Source: Planctomycetota bacterium
GTDB lineage: Bacteria > Planctomycetota > Planctomycetia > Pirellulales > Lacipirellulaceae
Direction: 5' to 3'
NCBI GenBank assembly: GCA_024278035.1
Contig: JAJRUA010000225.1
Location: forward strand, 1 to 6,026
Length of the DNA: 6,026 nucleotides
Shown here in pieces: positions 1 through 5,982 of the stretch. Numbering within the stretch: the stretch's first letter is position 1; the number at the start of each line of letters is the position of its first letter. The position numbers and the translations under genes are program-made. The notes beneath the pieces were generated by a model. The model was not told the DNA's origin, did not search any database, and saw nothing but the letters and a program-made list of their open reading frames with translations.

Positions 1-891
1 CCGACCGACCCAGCCACGCTTTGCTTTATTCGTGTGCTGGCTGGCGCGATGCTCTTCTACACTCATCTCGTCTGGTCGCTCGACTTGCAAGCGTTCTTAG
101 GCCAAGAAGGCTGGTTACCCGTTAGTTTCATTCGCGACATTAAGGGCCATCAATGGTCGGTTTGGAGCCTCTTTTTCAAAATCGAACAGCCTTGGATGCT
201 CTGGTCTGTCCACATCTTTGCTCTGCTCGTGTTTTTCTGCTTGATGCTAGGCTTATTTAGCCGTACGACCGCGGTGCTCGCGTTTTTACTCGCAGTTTCT
301 TACGCCCACCGTGTGAGTCCCGGAGCGTTTTTTGGACTCGATAAAATCAATTGCATGTTTGCTCTCTACCTAATGCTCGGCCCATGCGGTGCCTGCTATT
401 CGCTTGACCGCATCCGACGGTTACGACGCGGTGACACGTCGCCCGCTGCGCCTAGCACTTCGGCCAACGTCGCTATTCGGCTGATTCAACTGCATCTCTG
501 CATTATCTACCTGTTCTCAGCGCTTGCTAAAATGCAGGGCGAAAACTGGCAGGCCGGCTCTGCCGTCTGGTGGGCAGTTGCCAACTACGAATATCAATCT
601 CTCGACGCCACTTGGCTCGCTGGATGGCCCGTCCTCGTTGCCTTGGCAACTCATCTGACCATCTTCTGGGAGCTGTTTTACTGCTGCCTCATCTGGAATC
701 GTTTCTTGAGGCCAATTATGCTTTGGATGGCTGTTGCTACTCACGTCGGCATTGCGATGTTTATGGGCATGATTACCTTCGGCCTCGCGATGCTCTTTGC
801 AAATTTTTCGTTCCTCCAGCCAGCCACCGTCCGCCGCTGGGTTGACCCCTTGGCCAGCCGCATCGCGATCAAGCTTACAGGTAGCCCATAG
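1..891 (+). CDS. HTTM-domain multipass membrane protein, 5' end cut off by the window
   Basis: This is the C-terminal part (296 visible residues) of an HTTM-domain protein, the membrane domain shared with vitamin K-dependent gamma-carboxylase and common in planctomycetes. The frame is open to base 1. The residues before the GTG at 34 (PTDPATLCFIR) already match the usual family opening, a D-P-x-[ST]-L-x-x-x-R segment leading into the first helix, so the true start lies upstream and the GTG is probably internal. About five to six hydrophobic stretches are visible, including VHIFALLVFFCLMLGLF, INCMFALYLMLGPCG, LCIIYLFSALAK and a long one near the C terminus (IMLWMAVATHVGIAMFMG). The segment YLFSALAKMQGENWQAG followed by W-W-A is characteristic of the family. 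The protein acts in the membrane, but the reaction and substrate of bacterial members are mostly unknown. Carboxylase activity should not be assumed. The gene is followed by a 242-base spacer, so it is probably not co-transcribed with asd. Family call is fairly sure; function is not. Confidence 0.83.
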   Translation, partial: PTDPATLCFIRVLAGAMLFYTHLVWSLDLQAFLGQEGWLPVSFIRDIKGHQWSVWSLFFKIEQPWMLWSVHIFALLVFFCLMLGLFSRTTAVLAFLLAVSYAHRVSPGAFFGLDKINCMFALYLMLGPCGACYSLDRIRRLRRGDTSPAAPSTSANVAIRLIQLHLCIIYLFSALAKMQGENWQAGSAVWWAVANYEYQSLDATWLAGWPVLVALATHLTIFWELFYCCLIWNRFLRPIMLWMAVATHVGIAMFMGMITFGLAMLFANFSFLQPATVRRWVDPLASRIAIKLTGSP

Positions 892-917
892 CAACGGCAA
901 AGTCGTGAGTTGGGTTG

Positions 918-975
918 TAGCCGCAGGCGAAAGCCGCGGTTTTTCGCCCACTTCCACAGCTTTCGCCTGCGGCTA
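918..975. repeat. perfect 17-bp inverted repeat, REP-like hairpin
   Basis: TAGCCGCAGGCGAAAGC at 918-934 is the exact reverse complement of 959-975, with a 24-base loop. It begins 26 bases after the stop of the HTTM gene. A smaller hairpin can form from the same left arm: GCGAAA at 927-932 pairs with TTTCGC at 942-947, so two folds compete. No T-tract follows the right arm, which argues against a classic intrinsic terminator. GC-rich arms in an intergenic spacer resemble REP/BIME-type dispersed elements. Copy number elsewhere in the genome cannot be seen from this window. Confidence 0.7.
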
Positions 976-1026
976 GCACGCTCAATACCGATTTGGCAGT
1001 TGTCCTGGAAAGGGCAGGGCGGCGCG

Positions 1027-1055
1027 TTGTAGACAGCCCCTGAACCATTTAGAAT
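1027..1055 (+). promoter_or_regulatory. possible weak promoter for asd
   Basis: TAGAAT at 1050-1055 resembles a sigma-70 -10 box. Two -35 candidates precede it: TTGTAG at 1027-1032 with a 17-base spacer but a poor match, or TAGACA at 1030-1035 with a good match but only 14 bases of spacer. Neither is convincing. It is listed because it lies about 80 bases before the asd start, in the only sizeable spacer upstream of the four-gene run. Confidence 0.2.
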
Positions 1056-1120
1056 GACCGGTTGTCTGTACGTAGACGATCTCAGCTGAGCCGACGTCTT
1101 TCAATCCAGTCCTTTTCCCC

Positions 1121-1124
1121 GGAG
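1121..1124 (+). promoter_or_regulatory. ribosome-binding site that fixes the asd start
   Basis: GGAG ends nine bases before the GTG at 1134. It is the clearest Shine-Dalgarno site placed correctly before a gene in the window, and it supports 1134 over the upstream in-frame TTG at 1062. Confidence 0.7.
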
Positions 1125-1133
1125 TTTGTTACC

Positions 1134-2144
1134 GTGTTTAAGTCGTTTGCCATCGTTGGCGCCACCGGTGCTGTAGGTCGTTTAATCCGTCAACTGCTAG
1201 AAGAGCGTGATTTCCCCTACGAGAAAATCACGTTCCTGGCCTCCAAACGATCCGCTGGCACGACGCTCTCCTTCAAAGGCGAAGACCACGAAGTCAAACT
1301 CCTGTGCCCCGAAGCCTTCGACGACATCGACCTCGCCATCGGAAGCACCCCCGACGATGTTGCCGCTGAGTTTTGCCCCTGGGCGACCGAGCGCAATTGC
1401 GTCGTGGTCGATGAAAGTGGCTACTGGCGGATGGACCCCAAGGTGCCGCTTGTCGTTCCCGAGATCAATCCCGAAGCGGCTTTGCAACACGAAGGAATCA
1501 TTTCGAGCCCCAACTGCTCGACCACTCAAATGGTTCTCGCAATGAAGCCGCTGCACGACGCCGGCAAAATTCGCCGTGTGATTGTCAGCACCTATCAAGC
1601 AACCAGCGGGGCAGGGGTACAAGGCCAGGCCGATCTCCTCGACGGCAGCCAAGCTTTTCTCGAAAAGAAAGATTACCAGTACCAAGCCTTCGCCCACCGG
1701 ATCGCTTTCAACCTGATCCCGCAAATCGGTTCCCACAAACAAAACGGCTACACCAGCGAAGAAATGAAGATGGTCTACGAAACTCAAAAAATCTTTGGTG
1801 ACGACAATATCAAAGTTTGCCCCACCTGTGTTCGGGTGCCCGTCGAAAATTGCCATAGCGAAAGCATCCTGGTCGAAACAGAAAAGAAAATCAGCGTCGA
1901 AGAGGCCAAAAAACTCTTTGCCGCCACGCCAGGAATCACCGTCTTCGATGACCTCAACCAGGGCCAATATCCCATGCCTTCGACCTGCACCGACGACGAT
2001 GGCGTCTTTATCGGTCGAATCCGCGAAGATCTTTCCTGCGAAAACGGCCTCGCGTTCTGGTGTGTCAGCGATAACCTCCGCAAGGGGGCGGCCACCAACG
2101 CGGTACAAATCGCCGAACTCCTCATAAAATCCGCCGCAGTCTAA
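1134..2144 (+). CDS. asd: aspartate-semialdehyde dehydrogenase
   Basis: The enzyme reduces L-aspartyl-4-phosphate to L-aspartate-4-semialdehyde with NADPH. This is the cytosolic branch-point step toward lysine/diaminopimelate, threonine and methionine. The 336-residue product has the usual family length. The N-terminal nucleotide-binding loop GATGAVG is at residues 9-15, followed by ASKRSAG near 36-42. The catalytic cysteine is C128 in SSPNCSTTQM, with the conserved glutamine Q155 in TYQATSGAG. The substrate arginine R234 and catalytic histidine H241 lie in RVPVENCHSES, seven residues apart as in the E. coli enzyme. The C terminus carries the typical SDNLRKGAATNAVQIAELL. The frame is open back to a TTG at 1062, but that would add a 24-residue basic, Ser/Arg-rich extension not typical of the family. 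GTG 1134 has a GGAG and puts FAIVGATGAVG at the expected place. The stop codon overlaps an AAGGAG sequence, and truA follows after 39 bases in the same frame. Confidence 0.96.
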   Translation: MFKSFAIVGATGAVGRLIRQLLEERDFPYEKITFLASKRSAGTTLSFKGEDHEVKLLCPEAFDDIDLAIGSTPDDVAAEFCPWATERNCVVVDESGYWRMDPKVPLVVPEINPEAALQHEGIISSPNCSTTQMVLAMKPLHDAGKIRRVIVSTYQATSGAGVQGQADLLDGSQAFLEKKDYQYQAFAHRIAFNLIPQIGSHKQNGYTSEEMKMVYETQKIFGDDNIKVCPTCVRVPVENCHSESILVETEKKISVEEAKKLFAATPGITVFDDLNQGQYPMPSTCTDDDGVFIGRIREDLSCENGLAFWCVSDNLRKGAATNAVQIAELLIKSAAV

Positions 2145-2148
2145 GGAG
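2143..2148 (+). promoter_or_regulatory. orphan Shine-Dalgarno sequence overlapping the asd stop
   Basis: AAGGAG begins inside the TAA stop of asd. No ATG, GTG or TTG lies at a usable distance downstream; the next start is the truA GTG, 35 bases away. It looks like the former ribosome-binding site of truA, separated from its start by the heptad repeat at 2153-2180. This is inference; a chance match is possible. Confidence 0.4.
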
Positions 2149-2152
2149 TTCG

Positions 2153-2180
2153 GAAGTCGAAATCCGCATTCCAAAATCGC
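2153..2180 (+). repeat. imperfect heptanucleotide repeat between asd and truA
   Basis: The spacer reads as four seven-base units in register: GAAGTCG (2153-2159), AAATCCG (2160-2166), CATTCCA (2167-2173) and AAATCGC (2174-2180). The second and fourth units share AAATC, while the first and third are more diverged. Alone this would be weak. It gains weight because two other spacers in the window also show a seven-base period. It ends three bases before the truA start. Confidence 0.4.
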
Positions 2181-2183
2181 CCT

Positions 2184-2960
2184 GTGCCTACCTTCAAAAT
2201 CACGATCGCCTACGACGGCACCGACTTCAGCGGCTGGCAAGCTCAGCCCAACCAGCGGACCGTTCAGGAGGTTTTTGAACATGCTTGGCAAGAAATCACC
2301 GGCGAGCAACTGCGTGTCCGAGCCTCCAGCCGCACCGATTCCGGCGTCCATGCGCGAGGGCAAGTGGTTGGTGTCAAATCAGAAACTTCGATACCTGCCG
2401 ATAAAATTCGGTGCGGCCTCAACGCTAAGTTGCCAGACGACGTCGTCGTCTTGTCGGTCGAACTGGCCAACGACGATTTTCATGCGACTCATCAGGCCAC
2501 GGGCAAACGCTACCGCTATCGAATCCACAACGACTATCGGCGACCGGTATTCGATCGCCAGTTCGTCTGGCACGTGCCGAAACCCTTGGATATCGAAGCA
2601 ATGCACCGCACTGGCCAAGCTCTGGTCGGAAAACACGACTTCGCAAGCTTCGAGTCCGCAGGCTCCGAGCGAGAGACAAGCGTCCGGACAATCTTCGACC
2701 TCGAAGTCTCACGAGGCCCTCAGCAAGACAACCATCTCGATCCGTCTCCTGAAATCTGGATCGAAATCGAGGGCGACGGCTTTCTCTACAATATGGTCCG
2801 AGCAATCGCCGGTAGCCTAGTCGCAGTAGGCCTCGGCCGAAAGCCGGAATCCTGGCTGCCAGAAACCCTGATTGCCGCCGATCGCCGCATCGCAGGCCAA
2901 ACCGCTCCCGCCCAAGGCCTGATCCTCCTCAAGGTCGACTACCCAGTTTCTCATTCCTAG
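2184..2960 (+). CDS. truA: tRNA pseudouridine(38-40) synthase TruA
   Basis: TruA isomerises uridine to pseudouridine at positions 38-40 of the tRNA anticodon stem-loop. The 258-residue length is normal. The N terminus, FKITIAYDGTDFSGWQAQ (residues 4-21), is the family signature. The catalytic aspartate is D52 in SSRTDSGVHARGQVV; most members have GRTDAGVHA here, so the flanking serines are a mild variant. The conserved tyrosine region KRYRYRIHN is at 108-116, GKHDFASF at 149-156, and GDGFLYNMVR ends near residue 206. The GTG at 2184 is the first start codon after the asd stop in this frame and places the YDGT motif correctly, yet it has no Shine-Dalgarno site nearby. Co-transcription with asd is likely from the 39-base gap. 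Translation may depend on coupling, a leaderless-like mechanism or the distant AAGGAG. Confidence 0.95.
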   Translation: MPTFKITIAYDGTDFSGWQAQPNQRTVQEVFEHAWQEITGEQLRVRASSRTDSGVHARGQVVGVKSETSIPADKIRCGLNAKLPDDVVVLSVELANDDFHATHQATGKRYRYRIHNDYRRPVFDRQFVWHVPKPLDIEAMHRTGQALVGKHDFASFESAGSERETSVRTIFDLEVSRGPQQDNHLDPSPEIWIEIEGDGFLYNMVRAIAGSLVAVGLGRKPESWLPETLIAADRRIAGQTAPAQGLILLKVDYPVSHS

Positions 2961-3054
2961 CTCCTCCCACGCCATCTCTCTTTCCCAACAGCAGGCAGGC
3001 GACTAAACTTATCCTTACTGTCTCAAACAGGCTTCGGGAAGAATTGGCACAGAT

Positions 3055-3960
3055 ATGGCAGCAGTGAAAAAAGAATTTGTCGGACCTTACCGGATGTTTC
3101 ATCTCATCCGTGCAGGGGCGACCTTTGAAATTTGGGCAGTTCGTCCTCTCGACAAAAACGTCGCCTACGCGATGAAGTGGCTCCCGCCGGGTAAAAAATT
3201 TACCAAACAGGCATCCAACGACCTCAAGCACGAGTACACGGTCGGCAAATCGCTAGTCCATCGTTCGATCATCGAAACACTCGACTTTGGCACCAGCAAG
3301 GACGGCACCTACCTCACGATGGAGCTTTTCAAAACGCCCAACCTCAAACAGCAAATCAACGAGGGTGCCGAGCGACTCCATTACCGACTCGAAGAAATCC
3401 TTTGTGAAGCTGCTTTGTCGATCGAGCACATGCACAAAGAAGGCTGGACTCACCGCGATATCAAGCCCGACAACTTCCTCGTGAGCGAAGAAAACGAAGT
3501 ACGCCTAATCGACTTCACTATCGCAAGAAAAATCCCCAAAGGCCTCTCGAAAATGTTCGGCGGCAAAGCGCCCGTGCAGGGCACCTATAGCTACATGTCG
3601 CCCGAACAAATCCGCGGCAAAGAAGTCGACGCGCGAGCCGATATCTACAGCTTTGGTTGCATGGTCTACGAACTAATGACTGGCAAACTTCCGTTCACCG
3701 CGAGTAGCTCTTCCGAACTCTTAAACAAACACCTAAAAGCCCGGCCGCATGACATTAGTGTTTTGCAAAAAAACATCCAACCCGATTTCGCAAAACTAGT
3801 CCATCGGATGTTGGCCAAAGACCCCAACGACCGACCCGACTCGCTGATGGAATTTTACCGCGAACTCAAAAGAGGACGCTGCTTCCATATCAGACCCAAA
3901 CCACCGCTCACTCCAGAGCAAGAAGCCGCAAAAAAGGCGGCCTCCAAAGAAGAAGAGTAA
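3055..3960 (+). CDS. atypical soluble Hanks-type serine/threonine protein kinase
   Basis: This 301-residue protein is a single kinase domain (about residues 12-275) with a charged Lys/Glu/Ala-rich tail. It has no membrane helix and no PASTA or WD repeats, so it should be cytosolic. Residues kept from active kinases are the ATP lysine K41 (YAMKW), a helix-C glutamate candidate E60, HRDIKPDN at 133-140 with catalytic D135 and N140, metal-binding D153, SPE (the APE equivalent) at 182-184, and D196 in ADIYSFG. Two motifs deviate. The glycine-rich loop is reduced to RAGATFEIWAV (one glycine), and DFG is DFT (153-155). The activation segment has GTYSYMSPEQ, typical of bacterial Ser/Thr kinases. Catalysis is plausible since the key acids and lysine remain, but altered nucleotide binding or a pseudokinase role is possible. 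The ATG at 3055 has only a weak GGGAAGA about 12 bases upstream. The gene sits between truA and accA; substrates are unknown. Confidence 0.9.
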   Translation: MAAVKKEFVGPYRMFHLIRAGATFEIWAVRPLDKNVAYAMKWLPPGKKFTKQASNDLKHEYTVGKSLVHRSIIETLDFGTSKDGTYLTMELFKTPNLKQQINEGAERLHYRLEEILCEAALSIEHMHKEGWTHRDIKPDNFLVSEENEVRLIDFTIARKIPKGLSKMFGGKAPVQGTYSYMSPEQIRGKEVDARADIYSFGCMVYELMTGKLPFTASSSSELLNKHLKARPHDISVLQKNIQPDFAKLVHRMLAKDPNDRPDSLMEFYRELKRGRCFHIRPKPPLTPEQEAAKKAASKEEE

Positions 3961-3968
3961 CAACACAA

Positions 3969-4004
3969 ATTCGTCATTTCTTAATTCGTCATTCGTCATT
4001 TCCC
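3969..4004 (+). repeat. heptanucleotide tandem repeat between the kinase gene and accA
   Basis: ATTCGTC occurs three times, at 3969-3975, 3984-3990 and 3991-3997, the last two directly in tandem. The related unit ATTTC[TC][TC] occurs at 3976-3982 and 3998-4004. Apart from one extra A at 3983, the whole block is in a seven-base register. It fills most of the 54-base spacer and ends ten bases before the accA ATG, so it forms the immediate leader of accA. Confidence 0.7.
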
Positions 4005-4014
4005 TAATATTCTC

Positions 4015-5004
4015 ATGGCCAGTACCAATTTCCGACTACCTTTCGAGCAGCCCATCTTCGAGATCAGCCAGCAGATCGAAGATCTCGAATCAAACGACCG
4101 CAAGACACCCGAACAACGCGATCGTATCCGTGGCCTGCGCCGCCAGCTGACCGAAACAACGAAGTCGATCTACAATAATCTCGACGCTTGGGAAACGGTT
4201 CGCGTCGCTCGACATCCCGATCGTCCGATGTTCACCGATTACCTTGATCTCGTGTTCGACGAGTTTGTCGAACTCCACGGAGACCGCTTCTTCGGCGACG
4301 ACCGCGCGCTTCGCACCGGCTTTGCCAAACTGGGCGAGCATAAAGTCTTGGTCGTAGGACACCAAAAAGGAAAAACGCTCAAAGAACGCAACGAATGTTA
4401 TTTTGGGTGCGCCCATCCCGAAGGCTATCGTAAATCGCTTCGGAAAATGCAACTAGCGACCAAATATGGGCTGCCGATTATCGCAATGATCGACACCCCA
4501 GGCGCCTACCCAGGCATCGGCGCCGAAGAACGCGGCCAAGCCCTGGTAATCGCTGAAAGCATGTTGGCGATGTCGCGTATGGAAACCCCCATTATTTGCG
4601 TCGTGATTGGAGAAGGCGGCTCAGGCGGCGCATTGGGCATCGGCCTAGGCGACCGGGTCGCTCTGCTTGAGCACGCCTACTATTCGGTGATCAGCCCCGA
4701 AGGCTGTGCCGGCATTTTGTGGAAGAGTCACGATTATGCCGAACAAGCGGCTCGGGCGCTTCAGATCACTTCAAAGGATCTCAAGAGGATGGGAGCCATC
4801 GACGATGTCATCGAAGAGCCGCTCGGAGGAGCCCATCGAGACCATCACCAAATGGCCGGCCGCCTCAAAATGTATCTCATCAAAACGCTCCGCGAATTGA
4901 CGAAGCTGCCCGTCGACGATTTGCTATCTCAGCGCTACGAAAAGTTCCGAGCCATCGGCCCATTCCACGAGCCATCCGACCCGCAAACACCTGCCGCAAT
5001 CTGA
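4015..5004 (+). CDS. accA: acetyl-CoA carboxylase, carboxyltransferase subunit alpha
   Basis: With AccD, AccA forms the carboxyltransferase that moves the carboxyl group from biotinylated AccB to acetyl-CoA, giving malonyl-CoA for fatty-acid synthesis in the cytosol. At 329 residues it is close to the 319 of the E. coli protein. A helical, charged N-terminal region (residues 13-60, coiled-coil-like, containing QQIEDLE) precedes the crotonase-type fold. ARHPDRP, the F-x-E-L-H-G-D-R-F-F-G-D-D block and GHQKGK follow in normal order. DTPGAYPG is at 160-167, GEGGSGG at 199-205 (oxyanion-hole glycines) and SPEGCA at 227-232, all intact. The ATG at 4015 is the natural start, but there is no purine-rich Shine-Dalgarno site; a heptad repeat occupies the leader. 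No accD, accB or accC lies in the window, which is common because accA is often unlinked. The gene is convergent with cvpA. Confidence 0.97.
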   Translation: MASTNFRLPFEQPIFEISQQIEDLESNDRKTPEQRDRIRGLRRQLTETTKSIYNNLDAWETVRVARHPDRPMFTDYLDLVFDEFVELHGDRFFGDDRALRTGFAKLGEHKVLVVGHQKGKTLKERNECYFGCAHPEGYRKSLRKMQLATKYGLPIIAMIDTPGAYPGIGAEERGQALVIAESMLAMSRMETPIICVVIGEGGSGGALGIGLGDRVALLEHAYYSVISPEGCAGILWKSHDYAEQAARALQITSKDLKRMGAIDDVIEEPLGGAHRDHHQMAGRLKMYLIKTLRELTKLPVDDLLSQRYEKFRAIGPFHEPSDPQTPAAI

Positions 5005-5169
5005 CGGATCGCAGGAGCCATTTCGGCCAACTACGGGGCCGCAGAGAAGGGCCCACAACAACAAACTCTACCCCTGAAGCTCCTATCAGCAACGTCCGAT
5101 AATCATTGTTATGTTCGTTTTCGCGACCGTTTTACCCGGGAAATAGCGACTTTGATCCAGGAGCCTCGC
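5005..5169. other. convergent spacer between accA and the CvpA gene
   Basis: Both flanking genes end here, so transcription from both sides must stop in this 165-base region. The only hairpin noticed downstream of accA is a short one, GGGCC (5036-5040) with GGCCC (5050-5054) and a nine-base loop, and no T-run follows. An AT-richer patch lies around 5098-5125. No gene or convincing intrinsic terminator was found; Rho-type termination or overlapping 3' ends are possible. Confidence 0.4.
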
Positions 5170-5913
5170 TTATTTGTAGCCCCCTGGCTGAGCCTGCCCA
5201 TAGCCGCGATCTGACAGATCGCCAGAGCGAGTCGGCGGCGATGGCACGGGCCAAGGCGCCGGCTGATTCTCGCTCGGTTGTGGCTGTTGCCAATTGTTGG
5301 CGTTGGCTGCCTGAGTGGGCGAAGTCTGGGCTGGCCATGACGGTACATTTCCCTGAGGCCACATCGCCTGGAAATCGCTCCCACTTTGGGGTTGGTAATT
5401 CGGATCGAGCCGCTCTTCAATTCGCTCGACATAAGGATGAATCACATCATGAATCTCCGGCGGAACCACCGCGTGGGACTTATCTAAGATCTGAACAATG
5501 TAATGTCCCGCCTGCGAGGCGATAATCGTATCTTTTTGCGCCTGCGGTAAAATCGTTACCGCGAAGAAGGTAATCGCGATACACAGCAGCACGCCTTTTC
5601 CGAGCCCAATCAGCGCGCCCATCTGATGATCAAAGCCGTCAAGCTTTACGCGATCGATCGCACCCGAAACAAGCCGAAAGAGCGTCCAGATGACGAACGA
5701 AGTGCCAACATAAATCGCCAGCATCGCAACAAATTTATTAAACGGCGCTTGGTCGCTTATCATCGGCGCCAATTGGTCGGAAAATCGAAAGGCCACAAAA
5801 TAGCTCACCACCAGCGAGGCGAGCGAAGCAATTTGCCAGGCCATGCCTTTCCAAAAACCAAATAACGTAGCCGCTACAAGAACCAAAGCCATCAACATAT
5901 CGTAAGTTTGCAT
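5170..5913 (-). CDS. cvpA: CvpA-family inner-membrane protein with Pro/Gln/Trp-rich tail
   Basis: The protein has 247 residues with the start at 5913. CvpA proteins are small inner-membrane proteins first linked to colicin V production in E. coli; their molecular role is still poorly defined. Four hydrophobic stretches are visible: residues 6-21, 28-44, 61-82 and 98-122. The family pattern is clear in the opening YDMLMALVLVAATLFGFWKG and in DGFDHQMGALIGLGKGVLL. After residue 170 the chain becomes low-complexity and probably disordered, rich in Pro, Gln, Asn and Ser with repeated Trp-Pro (W185-P, W193-P, W221-P), and ends QPGGYK. The frame runs up to 5997, but an extra 28-residue basic N terminus would be atypical; M at 5913 puts the first helix where the family has it. 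No good Shine-Dalgarno site precedes either start. The gene is convergent with accA and has a heptad repeat about 70 bases upstream. Confidence 0.85.
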   Translation of the reverse strand: MQTYDMLMALVLVAATLFGFWKGMAWQIASLASLVVSYFVAFRFSDQLAPMISDQAPFNKFVAMLAIYVGTSFVIWTLFRLVSGAIDRVKLDGFDHQMGALIGLGKGVLLCIAITFFAVTILPQAQKDTIIASQAGHYIVQILDKSHAVVPPEIHDVIHPYVERIEERLDPNYQPQSGSDFQAMWPQGNVPSWPAQTSPTQAANANNWQQPQPSENQPAPWPVPSPPTRSGDLSDRGYGQAQPGGYK

Positions 5914-5982
5914 AGATCCAGGCTGCTGACAGAGAATTTTGAAATCAAGCACTCGACCGCGATTCAACCGATCACGGGAGCC

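Noticed and set aside
34..36. GTG at 34 as the true start of the HTTM gene
   Set aside because: Residues encoded before it in the same open frame match the family N-terminal motif, so the gene most likely begins off the window.
517..957. Minus-strand open frame of 146 codons opposite the HTTM gene and running into the inverted repeat
   Set aside because: It has no hydrophobic core or known motif, and its start lies inside the hairpin loop; it is a shadow of the HTTM gene.
1062..1133. Extension of asd to the TTG at 1062
   Set aside because: It adds 24 Ser/Arg-rich residues before the normal family N terminus, and the GGAG before GTG 1134 explains the start better.
2142..2183. Readthrough of the asd TAA into truA, since both are in the same frame with no stop in the spacer
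   Set aside because: Thirteen open codons are expected by chance fairly often, and there is no recoding signal; separate enzymes are the normal arrangement.
1197..2363. Long open frame (388 codons) on the minus strand across asd and the start of truA
   Set aside because: It is fully antisense to a gene with intact catalytic motifs, has no recognisable domain, and is the kind of frame produced by codon bias in the opposite strand.
3969..4004. Tandem repeats as a CRISPR array
   Set aside because: The units are seven bases long with no spacers, far from CRISPR repeat-spacer architecture, and there are no cas genes.
5036..5054. GGGCC/GGCCC hairpin as the accA terminator
   Set aside because: The stem is only five base pairs with a nine-base loop and no T-run, too weak to call.
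4999..5228. Similar 21-base stretches at 4999-5019 and 5208-5228 (about 17 matches) as a direct repeat or attachment site
   Set aside because: One lies at the accA stop and the other in cvpA coding sequence, no mobile gene is between them, and the match is imperfect enough to be chance.
5106..5525. Plus-strand open frame of 139 codons opposite the cvpA tail
   Set aside because: It is antisense to the low-complexity cvpA coding region, with no ribosome-binding site or recognisable domain.
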